Assembly (NCBI GenBank): GCA_030123585.1 | Contig: CP126120.1 | Location: forward strand, 1,401,254-1,465,253 | Source: Rhodanobacteraceae bacterium | GTDB taxonomy: Bacteria > Pseudomonadota > Gammaproteobacteria > Xanthomonadales > Rhodanobacteraceae | DNA: 64,000 nt | Direction: 5' to 3' | Translations under genes and position numbers: made by a program | Shown here: in pieces, positions 35,830 through 45,245 of the stretch | Layout of the letters: each line of letters begins with the position of its first letter | How positions within the stretch are numbered: position 1 is the first letter of the stretch | The notes under the pieces: generated by a model | The model's input: only the letters and a program-made list of their open reading frames with translations | What the model was told of the DNA's origin: nothing | The model's database searches: none

Positions 35830-37950
35830 ATGCCGCGTTCCACCATGTTCCTTGCCGCCGCCATCGCCTGCGCCTGCGCGGCCTGCTCGCAGCAATCGCC
35901 CAACGCTTCCGCGCCCGCATCCGCCGCGGCCAAGGCCGCGACCGTCGCCTTACCCGCGCCCGCCAGCACCGCGCCAGACATCGGCATCGACCTGTCGTAC
36001 CTCGACAAGTCGGTGCAGCCGGGCGACAACTTCTTCGAATACGCCAACGGCGACTGGCTGAAGACCGCCGAGATTCCCGCCGACCGTTCCAGCATCGGCG
36101 CGTTCTACGACATCTTCAAGGTCACCGAACAGCATACCGCCGACATCATCAGGAACGCGGGCGCCGGCAATCCGGCCGCCGGCAGCAACGCGCGCAAGAT
36201 CGCCGACTACTACGCGGCGTACATGGACACCGCCGCGATCGACAAGGCGGGCCTGGCGCCGCTCAAGCCCGATCTGGATGCCATCGACGCGATCAAGACG
36301 CGTGCGGACCTCGCCCGCGTGCTGGGTTCGCGCCTGCGCGCCGACGTCGATCCCATCAATGCCACCCACTTCCACACCGAGCATCTGTTCGGCCTGTTCG
36401 TGACCAAGGGACTGGAAGAGGAATCGACCCAGATCGCGTACCTGCTGCAGGGCGGTCTCGCCATGCCCAGCCGCGACTATTACCTGTCGAACGACCCGCA
36501 CATGGTGGAAGCGCGCGACAAGTACAAGGCCTACGTCACCGCGCTGCTGAAACAGGCCGGCATCGCCGATGCCGAGCAGAAAGCCGACGTGGTGGTCGCG
36601 CTGGAAACGAAGATCGCCCAGGCGCAGGAAAGCCTGGTCGAGAGCGAGGACATCCACAAGGCCAACACGATCTGGGCGACGTCCGAATTCGCGCAGAAGG
36701 CACCCGGCCTCGACTGGAACGCCTACTTCAAGGCCGCGGGCCTCGACGGCGTGCAGCGGATCGACCTGTGGCAGCCTTCCGCGATCATCGGCGAATCGAA
36801 ACTGGTCGCGAGCGAACCGATCGACGCATGGAAAGCGCTGCTGACGTTCCACACCCTGAATGCCGCCGCCCCGCTGCTGCCCAGGCCGTTCGAGGAACTC
36901 AACTTCGACTTCTTCGGCAAGACCCTGCAGGGCACACCGGAACAGCAGGAACGCTGGAAGCGCGCGGTCAGCGCCACCAGCGCCGACCTCGGCGACGCGG
37001 TCGGGCAACTCTACGTGCAGAAATATTTCCCGGCTTCGTCGAAGGAAGCCGCCGAGGCGATGGTGAAGAACCTGATCGCGGCGTTCCGTGGCGGCATCAA
37101 GGATCTTGCCTGGATGTCCCCGGAAACCAAGGCCAAGGCCGAGGCCAAGCTCGACACACTGAAGGTCGGCGTCGGTTATCCCGATCACTGGCGCGATTAC
37201 TCGTCGCTGGAGATCAAACCCGACGATGCGCTGGGCAATCATCTTCGCGCGGAGAAGTTCAAGTACGAGCTCGCCAAGGCCAAGATCGGCAAGCCCATCG
37301 ACGACCACGAATGGTGGATGACGCCGCAGACGGTCAACGCGGTGAACCTGCCGCTGCAGAACGCGCTGAACTTCCCCGCCGCGATCCTGCAGCCGCCGTT
37401 CTTCGATCCGAAGGCCGACCCGGCCGCCAACTACGGCGCGATCGGTGCGATCATCGGCCACGAGATCAGCCACAGCTTCGACAACACCGGCGCCGATTTC
37501 GACGCGCACGGCCGCCTGAAGAACTGGTGGACGCCGGCGGACCTCAAGCACTTCGAGGCCGCGACCGATGCCCTGGCCAAGCAATACAGCAGCTATGAAG
37601 CCCTGCCCGGCCTGCACGTGAACGGCAAGCAGACGCTGGGCGAGGACATCGCGGACGTCTCGGGGTTGACCGCCGCGTATCGCGCCTATCACCTGTCGCT
37701 GGACGGCAAGCCGGCGCCCGAGATCGACGGCCTCAGCGGCGACCAGCGCTTCTTCATCGCGTTCGGGCAGGCGTGGCGCAGCAAGATCCGCGACGCCGCG
37801 CTGCGCCAGCGCCTCGCCACCGACGTGCACGCGCCGGCGCAATTCCGCGCCGAAACCGTGCGCAACCTCGATCCGTGGTACCAGGCGTTCGACGTCCAGC
37901 CGGGCCAGAAGCTGTACCTCGCGCCCGACCAGCGGGTGAAGATCTGGTAA
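35830..37950 (+). CDS. M13-family zinc metalloendopeptidase (PepO/neprilysin type), lipoprotein
   Basis: 706 residues from ATG 35830. The N terminus is a lipoprotein signal (FLAAAIACACAAC, lipobox ACAAC with the modified Cys at about 19), followed by a low-complexity Ala/Ser/Pro linker and the M13 body. Zinc site HEISH at about residue 544-548 and the third ligand Glu in GEDIADVSG at about 605; the substrate-binding NAVNLPLQNALNFPAAIL takes the place of the usual NAFY segment; the C terminus ends with KIW, a family hallmark. It is probably anchored in the envelope and cleaves peptides. Divergent from hrpA, whose start codon lies 65 bases away. Confidence 0.93.
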   Translation: MPRSTMFLAAAIACACAACSQQSPNASAPASAAAKAATVALPAPASTAPDIGIDLSYLDKSVQPGDNFFEYANGDWLKTAEIPADRSSIGAFYDIFKVTEQHTADIIRNAGAGNPAAGSNARKIADYYAAYMDTAAIDKAGLAPLKPDLDAIDAIKTRADLARVLGSRLRADVDPINATHFHTEHLFGLFVTKGLEEESTQIAYLLQGGLAMPSRDYYLSNDPHMVEARDKYKAYVTALLKQAGIADAEQKADVVVALETKIAQAQESLVESEDIHKANTIWATSEFAQKAPGLDWNAYFKAAGLDGVQRIDLWQPSAIIGESKLVASEPIDAWKALLTFHTLNAAAPLLPRPFEELNFDFFGKTLQGTPEQQERWKRAVSATSADLGDAVGQLYVQKYFPASSKEAAEAMVKNLIAAFRGGIKDLAWMSPETKAKAEAKLDTLKVGVGYPDHWRDYSSLEIKPDDALGNHLRAEKFKYELAKAKIGKPIDDHEWWMTPQTVNAVNLPLQNALNFPAAILQPPFFDPKADPAANYGAIGAIIGHEISHSFDNTGADFDAHGRLKNWWTPADLKHFEAATDALAKQYSSYEALPGLHVNGKQTLGEDIADVSGLTAAYRAYHLSLDGKPAPEIDGLSGDQRFFIAFGQAWRSKIRDAALRQRLATDVHAPAQFRAETVRNLDPWYQAFDVQPGQKLYLAPDQRVKIW

Positions 37951-37977
37951 CCGCGCAACCTTGCCAGCTCCGATGAC

Positions 37978-38008
37978 GGCAGACGCAGTCATGCTGGCTG
38001 CGTCTGCC
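37978..38008. terminator. Stem-loop between the M13 peptidase and aspartic-protease-like genes
   Basis: Perfect 11-base arms GGCAGACGCAG and CTGCGTCTGCC around a 9-base loop. It begins 28 bases after the M13 stop and ends 18 bases before the next start. There is no T-run, so it may be a weak terminator or an mRNA-end stabiliser. Confidence 0.45.
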
Positions 38009-38026
38009 GCATGTCCAGGAGGAACC

Positions 38027-39229
38027 ATGTCACGACGATTCGAGCTTGCCCTGGCGATGCTGGCGTTGGTCTTTTCCGCGTGTGCATTCGGTGCATCGAG
38101 CACATCCGAAGTCGCTGCAGGCGCGGTCACGGTTCCCATGCAGGTCGAACTCAACCGGCCTTACATCGACGTTGCCCTCATCGGCCCGACCGGACGGCAC
38201 GTCACGGCGCACGCCTACGTGGACACCGGCGGTGGTGCATTGATCCTTGCAGCCGGACTCGCGCAAAGACTGGGGCTGCAGGCACAAGGAGCCCCGTTGC
38301 ACGAAGAGGGCCAGACCCTGCAGCCCACCGTGGTGCCGTCACTGCGTATTGGCGGCAAGCCGGTCGATCTCGTCGATGCACGCGCCCTGATCGCAAGCGA
38401 TGATCCTCACGCCCTGCATCACACCGACGCCGAGTTGGCGCTGCCCGGACGTTACCTGCGCCACTACATCGTGGTGTTCGACTACCCTGCCCGGACATTC
38501 ACGCTTGCTAATCCGAAGGCGTTGCAGCCCGATGGCGTTGCGGTCCGGGCCAGCGTTGGCGGTGCCGGCATGCCCGTGGTGTGGGCGTCCGTCGCGGGCA
38601 AGTCCTACGGGTTCCTGATGGATACCGGTGGCCAATATTGCATGATTTCCCAAGCCAAACTCGATGCGTGGTCGCAGCATCACCCGCAATGGGAAAGCGT
38701 GTCCGGTGCGTATGGACCGGCCAACATGCTGCTCGGCCAATCCGAGGCGAAGTTGCGCATGTTGCGCCTCGCCTCGATGCAATGGGGACCGTTCCACATC
38801 GAAGATGCCGGCGCCGTTTCACGCCGGGCCGGAACCTACGAGAAATGGATGTCGAACATGCTCGGCGCACCGGTCATCGGGTCCATCGCCGGCAACGTAC
38901 TGGACCATTTCAAGGTGACCTTGGATTACCCGGCTGGCAAGGTGTACCTCGCCGGTCCGGCGAAGGTACGCGACGCGCCCATCGACATGGTTGGCGTCAT
39001 GCTCGAACCTGCCGCGCAAGGTGGTTACGAGGTGGCGGGCACCATCGGCACGAAGGACATCGAGGTCGGCGACCGGCTGCTGAAAGCGGACGGCCACGAC
39101 ATCGCGCAGTTGCCTTTCTGGCGCATCGCAGAGTTGTTGGGCGGCACTCCCGGCACGACGCATGCGCTCACGTTGCAACGCGGACCGGAATCATTGCGCG
39201 TGCATGCAACAGTTCGCCCGATTCTCTAG
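38027..39229 (+). CDS. Secreted retropepsin/pepsin-like aspartic protease with C-terminal PDZ-like region
   Basis: 400 residues from ATG 38027, which has a strong AGGAGG site. A signal peptide (LALAMLALVFSACAFGA) is followed by two repeats of an aspartic-protease half: the first has HAYVDTGGGALIL (Asp at about 66), the second GFLMDTGGQYCMI (Asp at about 199). Bacterial retropepsin-like proteins normally carry one such motif and dimerise; here both are on one chain. The last 80 residues (VGDRLLKADGHDIAQLPFWRI ... LQRG) look like a PDZ domain. Probably periplasmic. Substrate unknown; both DTGG motifs lack the usual DTGA/S residue. It ends tail-to-tail with murD2, overlapping by 4 bases. Confidence 0.8.
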   Translation: MSRRFELALAMLALVFSACAFGASSTSEVAAGAVTVPMQVELNRPYIDVALIGPTGRHVTAHAYVDTGGGALILAAGLAQRLGLQAQGAPLHEEGQTLQPTVVPSLRIGGKPVDLVDARALIASDDPHALHHTDAELALPGRYLRHYIVVFDYPARTFTLANPKALQPDGVAVRASVGGAGMPVVWASVAGKSYGFLMDTGGQYCMISQAKLDAWSQHHPQWESVSGAYGPANMLLGQSEAKLRMLRLASMQWGPFHIEDAGAVSRRAGTYEKWMSNMLGAPVIGSIAGNVLDHFKVTLDYPAGKVYLAGPAKVRDAPIDMVGVMLEPAAQGGYEVAGTIGTKDIEVGDRLLKADGHDIAQLPFWRIAELLGGTPGTTHALTLQRGPESLRVHATVRPIL

Positions 39230-40647
39230 GCAATGCCCAGGCCCGTGATCTCGCCGATGGCGTTGCCATCGAAACCTGCAAGCCGTGCGAAGGCGCGGCC
39301 GCGTTCGGCGTAGTCCTTGAACTGGTCGAAGCTGGGCGCACCGGGCGACAACACCACCACGCCGCTTGCCGGTGTCAGGGCGCGCGCACGCGAAACCGCG
39401 CCCGCGAGATCTGCGGTTTCCTCGATCGCGCAACCGACGCCCGCATCGCGCAGGGTGCGCGCGATGCGCGAGCCGGCCACGCCCTGCACGATCAGCGCGC
39501 GCGGCGGTTGCGCGCGCAGCGCCGCGGCGAACCGCGACCAGTCGAGTCCGCGGTCGAAGCCGCCGAGGATCAGCGTCACGTCGCGGCCACGCAGGCTTTC
39601 CAGCGCGGCCAACGCGGCGTCAGGCGTGGTGCTGATGGAATCGTCGATCCATTCGATGCCGCCATGCATTCCGAGCGGGGTAAGCCGATGCGGCAATGGC
39701 TTGAAATCGCGCAAGGACTCCGCCGCCGCGCGCGCATCCAAGCCCAGCAGTTCGATCGCGGCCAGCGCGGCGCACGCGTTGTGCGCGTTGTGCGCGCCGT
39801 GCAGCGGCAGGCGCCGCACTTCGACGATCCGCCCGCCGTCGCGGCAAATGACGGCATCCGCCACGTGCCAACCGCGCGCGTCATCGAAAGTCTTGCGCTG
39901 CGGATGGCGCGCGGTGCGTTCCATCAGCAGCGGTGCGCACGCGTCCACCAGCAGCGTGCGCGAAACGTCGGCGAGCTTCAGCTTGTCGGCAATGTAGCGC
40001 TCGCGCGTGCCGTGCCAGTCGAGGTGCTCCTCGCCCAGGCTGACGATCACGCCCAGTTCGACCGGCCCCGCTTCGCCGGTCTGGAAACTGGACAGCTCGA
40101 TCGCCCACAGATCGGCGTGCCGGCCGTCGAGGTCCAGCAGCGGCATGCCGATGTTGCCGGCCAGCGCCGTGCGCACGCCCAACGCGCGCGCGCAGTGCGC
40201 AATCATCGCGGTGGTGGTGCTCTTGCCCTTGGTGCCGGTCACCGCGACCACGCGCGCGTCAGGGTTCTCACCGAACCACAGCGCGGTGCCGGAGGTGAAG
40301 CGCGTGCCGCGTTCGCGCGCGGCCAGGATTTCCGGCTTGTACGCGCTGATGCCGGGCGATTTGATCACGATGTCGTGCGAGGACAGTGCTCCCGCATCGG
40401 GCGATTCAACTCGAATGTCGAGCATCGCGGGATCAACCCCATCCCCACCCAACCCTCCCCTTGAAGGGAAGGGTTGGAGCGCAGCGCCCAACGCGGCCGC
40501 TTCGTCAGACTTGCAGTACAGCGCCAGCGGTTTGCCCGGATAGCGCCTGCGCAGCGCGGCCAACACGCTGCGGCCTTCGCGGCCGTAGCCCCAGATCGCG
40601 ACGTTCGCGCGTTCAAGCTCCGCGAATCGCATCGAGCGCTCCGGCAA
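39226..40647 (-). CDS. murD2: UDP-N-acetylmuramoyl-L-alanine--L-glutamate ligase MurD2
   Basis: Mur ligase of 473 residues: Rossmann-like N terminus (VAIWGYGREGRS), ATP loop VAVTGTKGKSTTT (about 134-146), ELSSFQ and GEEHLDWHGT in the centre, and the C-terminal DDSISTTPDAALAAL and LSPGAPSFDQFKDYAERG. In Xanthomonas this MurD variant joins L-Glu, not D-Glu, to UDP-MurNAc-L-Ala; the product is epimerised by MurL, whose gene overlaps just upstream here. That pairing makes MurD2 much more likely than ordinary MurD. Residues about 58-71 (LQPFPSRGGLGGDG) are encoded by a palindromic repeat and look inserted. Confidence 0.93.
   Translation of the reverse strand: MPERSMRFAELERANVAIWGYGREGRSVLAALRRRYPGKPLALYCKSDEAAALGAALQPFPSRGGLGGDGVDPAMLDIRVESPDAGALSSHDIVIKSPGISAYKPEILAARERGTRFTSGTALWFGENPDARVVAVTGTKGKSTTTAMIAHCARALGVRTALAGNIGMPLLDLDGRHADLWAIELSSFQTGEAGPVELGVIVSLGEEHLDWHGTRERYIADKLKLADVSRTLLVDACAPLLMERTARHPQRKTFDDARGWHVADAVICRDGGRIVEVRRLPLHGAHNAHNACAALAAIELLGLDARAAAESLRDFKPLPHRLTPLGMHGGIEWIDDSISTTPDAALAALESLRGRDVTLILGGFDRGLDWSRFAAALRAQPPRALIVQGVAGSRIARTLRDAGVGCAIEETADLAGAVSRARALTPASGVVVLSPGAPSFDQFKDYAERGRAFARLAGFDGNAIGEITGLGIA
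40440..40480. repeat. Palindromic element inside murD2, in frame
   Basis: Arms CCAACCCTCCCC and GGGAAGGGTTGG around TTGAA (40449-40477) with one mismatch. It adds about 14 codons (residues about 58-71) to the N-terminal domain of murD2, just before the strand LDIRVESPD, and keeps the frame. Confidence 0.75.
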
Positions 40648-41965
40648 ACCGCGCTGGCACGCCGTGCTCGTCCGACGGCGCCAGCCACGGTTCGATCGCC
40701 AGCGCCGCGGCGCCGAGTTGCGGCGCGATCTCCTCGCGGAAGCGCGCGACCAGCGCGTCCTCGCGCCACTCGGGACGCGCGGCCAGCGCAGCGAACGCAG
40801 CGCGCGCCTCGGCAGCTTCGCCCACGCATTCGAACGGCTTGTGGTCGCGGTATTCGATCAACGCATCGAACCCCGGCGCCTGCGATTCGTCGTCCAGCAG
40901 GTTGCCGCCAAAGATCGCGAGCAGGCGCGGCTTGGGCAGGAACGGCGCCAGCGCCAGGAACACGAAGTGGCACTTCGGGCAGTGCCCGCACCAGCGGTCG
41001 GCGGGTTTGGGGCCGAGTATCCTGAAGTTGCGGTTGCACGACGAGAACGCGTCGAAATACGCCGCACCGGAATGCGCGAACGCGCGCGTCACCGCCAGTT
41101 CGGAGAACGGCCGCAGCAACGAGAAATAGTCGAGGTCGGCTGCGACGTGCGCGCGCAGATACGCGGCCAGCATGTTCTCGAACGCCCAGCCCTTGCTCCA
41201 CTGGTGGTTGACCTCACGGCCTTCATATTCGAGCGTGGCGGCCGACGCGGAACGCTCGTTGGCGAAGGCGATCGCATCGAAGCCGTACAGGATCGCCGCG
41301 CAGGCGAGTATCGCGGAATTGATCGCGGTGACCGGAATGTGCCCGTTCCACGCGCCGATCCGGTTGTACTCGAACAACAGCGGCGACAGCTCGCGGCCGA
41401 CGTTCAACGTCGGCAGGCCCGTGCGCGCGGCCACCGCCGCGATCAACGACGAATTGCCGGCCCACACCGCGGTCGCATCCGCGCCGATCCGCTTCAGCGC
41501 CTCCACCACCACCAGCGAATCCTTGCCGCCGCCGATGGGCACCAAAGTGCGCTGTGGCAGCGCGACACTTCCGATGGCGGTTGTGGGCGACGAGCCACGC
41601 GGAAACGCAATCCGCCCGCGCAGGTCGAGCTTGTTGCGATACGCGAATTCGGCGAGGCCGTGCAGGTACAGCGCATCCAGCAGATCGGCGCAAGCCTCAT
41701 CCGGAGCGCCCGTTTCGACTTCGATGCAGCCCGGCACGCCGGCCTTGTAATAACTGATGCCGGCAACGAGGTGCAGCAACTTCAACGCGGCATCGAACGC
41801 CGGCCTGCGCGATGCCGGGAGCGCCGGGGCCTCCGGAAAACGGATGCGCTCGACCAGTTCGGGACCATCGTCGAACGCGTACGCCAGTTCGGCGAGACCA
41901 TCGGCATAGCCGCAACGCACGAAGCGGAAGGTTTGCGCCCGGCGCGGATCGACCAGCGTGCTCAT
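40613..41965 (-). CDS. murL: UDP-MurNAc-L-Ala-L-Glu epimerase MurL
   Basis: 450 residues of the Xanthomonas-type MurL family, which uses ATP to turn the terminal L-Glu of UDP-MurNAc-L-Ala-L-Glu into D-Glu. Visible features: LVPIGGGKDSLVVVEALKR, a PP-loop-like ATP site (GGGKDS) at about 160; FANERSASAATLEYEGREVNHQWSKG in pieces; and WCGHCPKCHFVF with three Cys that may bind a metal. Its stop overlaps murD2 (35 bases) and its ATG overlaps the lysAC stop (ATGA), so all three genes are one transcript. Confidence 0.92.
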   Translation of the reverse strand: MSTLVDPRRAQTFRFVRCGYADGLAELAYAFDDGPELVERIRFPEAPALPASRRPAFDAALKLLHLVAGISYYKAGVPGCIEVETGAPDEACADLLDALYLHGLAEFAYRNKLDLRGRIAFPRGSSPTTAIGSVALPQRTLVPIGGGKDSLVVVEALKRIGADATAVWAGNSSLIAAVAARTGLPTLNVGRELSPLLFEYNRIGAWNGHIPVTAINSAILACAAILYGFDAIAFANERSASAATLEYEGREVNHQWSKGWAFENMLAAYLRAHVAADLDYFSLLRPFSELAVTRAFAHSGAAYFDAFSSCNRNFRILGPKPADRWCGHCPKCHFVFLALAPFLPKPRLLAIFGGNLLDDESQAPGFDALIEYRDHKPFECVGEAAEARAAFAALAARPEWREDALVARFREEIAPQLGAAALAIEPWLAPSDEHGVPARFAGALDAIRGA

Positions 41966-44556
41966 TCAATCACTGCGGTTGCGGCCAACGGCCGCAGATT
42001 GTAGTGCGACGCCATGGATTCGCCGTAGGCGCCGGCTTGCGCGATCAGCAGCACGTCGCCTTCCGCGCTGCGCGGCAGGTGGCGGTCGGAACCCAGCACG
42101 TCGCCGGATTCGCAGATCGGCCCCACGACCTGGTACAGCGAATCCGCGGGCGCATCCAGCCGCGACAGGTTCACGATCTCGTGCCAGGCGTCGTACAGCG
42201 CTGGCCGGATCAGCGCGTGCATGCCCGCGTCGCAGCCGAGGTATTCGATCGCGCCCTTGCGCTTGGTCTGGGTGACGCGCGCCAGCAGCACGCCCGCATC
42301 GGCCACCAGCCAGCGGCCGGGTTCCAGCCACAACGCGTATTGCGGATAGGTTTGCCTGACTTCGGCGAGCGCCGCATCGACCGCCGCGAGATCGAGTTCG
42401 GCTTCGCCCGGATGCGAGGGCACGCCCAGACCGCCGCCGAGGTTGAGGCAGCGCACGCTGCCGATGCGATCGGCGAGGCTGGCGAGTTGTCCGCACACCA
42501 GCGGCCAGTGCGAGGCGTCCAGGATGCCGGAACCCAGGTGCGCGTGCAGACCGGCCACGCGCACGTCGTGTTCGCGCGCCAGTTCCAGGAACGCATCGAG
42601 CTGTTCGAGCGGCAGGCCGAACTTGCTGGTGACGCCGCCGGTGCGCACCTTGTCGTGGTGGCCCAGCCCGCGGCCGAGATCCACGCGCAACATGATTTCG
42701 CGGCCGGCGAACAGTTCGGGCCAATGCTGCAGCGGGTGCAGCGCATCCAGCGTCAGCGTGACGCCGCGCTGCAACGCGTCCGCGTAATCCGAGCGCGGCG
42801 CGAAGTTGGGCGTGAACAGCAGCGGCGTTTCGGCAGCGCCGGCCGCGGCCGCGGCATCCAGTTCGCCCGGCGACACGCATTCGAAGCCAACGCCTTCCTG
42901 TGCGATGGCACGCAGGATCGCCGGATGCGCGTTGGCCTTGATCGCGTAGTACACGCGATCGACCGACTGCATCGCCCGCAGCGCACGCGCGCGGGCGCGG
43001 ATCGTGGACAGGTGATACACGTAGCGCGGGGTTGCCTGCGCCAGCTCCAGCAGGCGCGCGCGTTCGGCGTGCCACCACGGCGTGCGCACGTGCGCCTCAC
43101 CCTTGCCGTACAACGCCTGCCAGCTAGGCCCGAACAACGAAGTGTCATCGGTGCGCAGCGCGCCGGCACGGATCAGCAGCTCGTGCAGGCGCGGCAGCAG
43201 GCCGTCCAGCATGCCTTCGTCCACCACGAAGGTGAGGTTGAGGTTGTTGGACGATTGCGAAATCAGGTGCACCCGCTCGCGGCCGAATTCGGCCAGCACG
43301 CCGGACAGGCGATGCAGCATCGAGCGCATCCCGCGGCCGACCAGCGTCACCGCCGCGCACGGCGCGATCACCTTGACCCGGCACACCTTGGCGAGATCGG
43401 CCGCCAGCGCCGCGATCACGTCGGAATCCAGCAGGTTTTCGGTGGGATCGAGCGATACCGTGACGTTGGTCTCGGCCGAACCGATCAGATCCACCGAGAG
43501 GCCGTGCTGCTTGAACTGCGCGAACACGTCGGCGAGGAAGCCGACCTGCTGCCACATCCCCGAGGTTTCCATCGACACCAGCGTGATGCCGCGCCGCGAG
43601 CTGATGGCCTTGATGCTGGGCGCGGTCTCGGCCGGCTGCGGACCGATCACGGTACCGTCGAGGTCGGGGTGCTGGGTGTCCTTGATCCACAGCGGCACCC
43701 GCGCGCGCCGGCACGGCGACAGGCAGCGCGGGTGCAGCACCTTGGCGCCGGTCGATGCGATTTCCTGCGCCTCGTCGTAATCCAGCCGCTGGAGCAGGCG
43801 CGCGCCCGGCACCTGGCGCGGATCGGCTGTGAACATCCCGGCGACGTCGGTCCAGATTTCCACACGCGTCGCGCGCAGCAACGCGCCCATGTACGCGGCC
43901 GAGGTGTCCGAGCCGCCGCGGCCCAGCAATACGGTGTCGCCCTCCGCATTGCGCGCGATGAAACCCTGGCTGATGAACACCTCGCCCACCCCGGCCAGCC
44001 GCGCCGACAACGCCGGATCGGGCTCGGCCAGCACCTGCGCCGACAGCATGCGCGCGCGCTCGTTGAGGAACGGCAGTTCGCGTGCCCGCAACGCGTCGCG
44101 CGCATCCAGCCAGTGCGTCGCGAGGCCGTTGGCGCTCATGAAGGCGGCGCCCAGCGAACTGGACAGCAACTCGCCGTGCGCCTGCACCGCCGCCTGCCAC
44201 GCGAGCCTGGCCGGCGCCGCCTCGCGCACCAGGTCCTGCAGCGAAGCCAGCCAGCGCTCCACGCCCTCGACCTGCGCCAATCCCATCGCCTCGATCAACG
44301 CGCGATGGCGCTCCACGATCTTCGCGACCGCCGCGCCGCGTTCCGCATCCGCACACGCGCACAGGCCCTTCAAGGCATCGGTGATGCCGGACAGCGCCGA
44401 CACCACCACCAGCACCCGGTAGCCCTCGGCGCGGCGCTGCGACGCGAGTTGCTGGATGGTGCGCCAGCGCCCGGCGGTCGCGACGCTGGTGCCGCCGAAC
44501 TTCAGCACGACCCAAGGTGCGTCGGGCGCCAGGGGCGCAAGGGCGGAATCGGTCAT
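41962..44556 (-). CDS. lysAC: Bifunctional aspartate kinase / diaminopimelate decarboxylase
   Basis: 864 residues. The first about 465 are a monofunctional-type aspartate kinase: KFGGTSVATAGRW at the N terminus, GRGGSDTSAAYMGALL, and ACT domains (GITLVSMETSGM and NLTFVVDEG) for feedback control, probably by lysine or threonine. The rest is a PLP fold-type III diaminopimelate decarboxylase with VYYAIKANAHP (Schiff-base Lys), HLGSG, CLNLGGGLG and GPICESGDVLG. It thus encodes the first and last steps of lysine synthesis in one chain; this fusion is known in Xanthomonadales. ATG at 44556 is chosen because it lies just before the kinase motif; the frame is open further upstream. Confidence 0.94.
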   Translation of the reverse strand: MTDSALAPLAPDAPWVVLKFGGTSVATAGRWRTIQQLASQRRAEGYRVLVVVSALSGITDALKGLCACADAERGAAVAKIVERHRALIEAMGLAQVEGVERWLASLQDLVREAAPARLAWQAAVQAHGELLSSSLGAAFMSANGLATHWLDARDALRARELPFLNERARMLSAQVLAEPDPALSARLAGVGEVFISQGFIARNAEGDTVLLGRGGSDTSAAYMGALLRATRVEIWTDVAGMFTADPRQVPGARLLQRLDYDEAQEIASTGAKVLHPRCLSPCRRARVPLWIKDTQHPDLDGTVIGPQPAETAPSIKAISSRRGITLVSMETSGMWQQVGFLADVFAQFKQHGLSVDLIGSAETNVTVSLDPTENLLDSDVIAALAADLAKVCRVKVIAPCAAVTLVGRGMRSMLHRLSGVLAEFGRERVHLISQSSNNLNLTFVVDEGMLDGLLPRLHELLIRAGALRTDDTSLFGPSWQALYGKGEAHVRTPWWHAERARLLELAQATPRYVYHLSTIRARARALRAMQSVDRVYYAIKANAHPAILRAIAQEGVGFECVSPGELDAAAAAGAAETPLLFTPNFAPRSDYADALQRGVTLTLDALHPLQHWPELFAGREIMLRVDLGRGLGHHDKVRTGGVTSKFGLPLEQLDAFLELAREHDVRVAGLHAHLGSGILDASHWPLVCGQLASLADRIGSVRCLNLGGGLGVPSHPGEAELDLAAVDAALAEVRQTYPQYALWLEPGRWLVADAGVLLARVTQTKRKGAIEYLGCDAGMHALIRPALYDAWHEIVNLSRLDAPADSLYQVVGPICESGDVLGSDRHLPRSAEGDVLLIAQAGAYGESMASHYNLRPLAATAVIE

Positions 44557-44720
44557 GGAACGGGGCCGGATGGGTGGACACGCAGCGCAGGCAAGGCCGC
44601 AAGTGTTGCGTGCTGCCCTGCAAAACGCAATCGCGCGCTCATGACCATCGTGCATGAAGGATGAACGCACCTGCCGGCGTCGGTGGTGAGCGGCGGCGGT
44701 CTACCCAATACAATCGTCCG

Positions 44721-45245
44721 ATGCCGCAAATCCCGCAGTCGCCCACGGAAAAGATCGTCCCGGAGCCGGTCCGCAAGGGCCTCGACGTCACCATCAACGA
44801 CCGGCCCTATCGCCACACCGGCGATCCGGACCTGCCGCTGCTGTGGTACCTGCGCGACGTGCTGCGCCTGACGGGCTGCAAGTACGGATGCGACGATGAG
44901 AGCTGCGGCGCCTGCAGCGTGCTGGTGGACGGCAAGCTGCAACGCGCGTGCGCGCTTTCGATGCAGGACGTCGCCGACAAGCGCATCACCACCGTCGAAG
45001 GGCTGGCCGATTCCAACGGCAACCTGCATCCGGTGCAGCAGGCGTGGATCGACGAGGACGCGATCCTGTGCGGGTATTGCCAGCCGGGCCAGATCATCGC
45101 GGCGGTCGACCTGCTGGTGCGCAAGCCGAAACCCACCGACGCCGACATCGACGGCATCGGCAACCTGTGCCGTTGCGGCAGCTATCCGCGCATCCGCCGC
45201 GCGATCCAGCGCGCGGCCACGGCCATGCAGGGCAAGCCGAAGTGA
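44721..45245 (+). CDS. iorA: 2Fe-2S subunit of an IorAB-type molybdenum hydroxylase (isoquinoline 1-oxidoreductase alpha)
   Basis: 174 residues from ATG 44721. It has both [2Fe-2S] sites of the xanthine-oxidase family: plant-ferredoxin type Cys in GCKYGCDDESCGAC with a later C in LQRACAL, and the second cluster in LCGYCQPGQ and NLCRCGSY. It passes electrons from the molybdenum subunit encoded next. The natural substrate is probably an aldehyde or N-heterocycle; isoquinoline is only the name-giving case. The start has no clear ribosome site, and ATG 44661 is also possible. The 164-base gap to the divergent lysAC start should hold both promoters. Confidence 0.9.
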   Translation: MPQIPQSPTEKIVPEPVRKGLDVTINDRPYRHTGDPDLPLLWYLRDVLRLTGCKYGCDDESCGACSVLVDGKLQRACALSMQDVADKRITTVEGLADSNGNLHPVQQAWIDEDAILCGYCQPGQIIAAVDLLVRKPKPTDADIDGIGNLCRCGSYPRIRRAIQRAATAMQGKPK

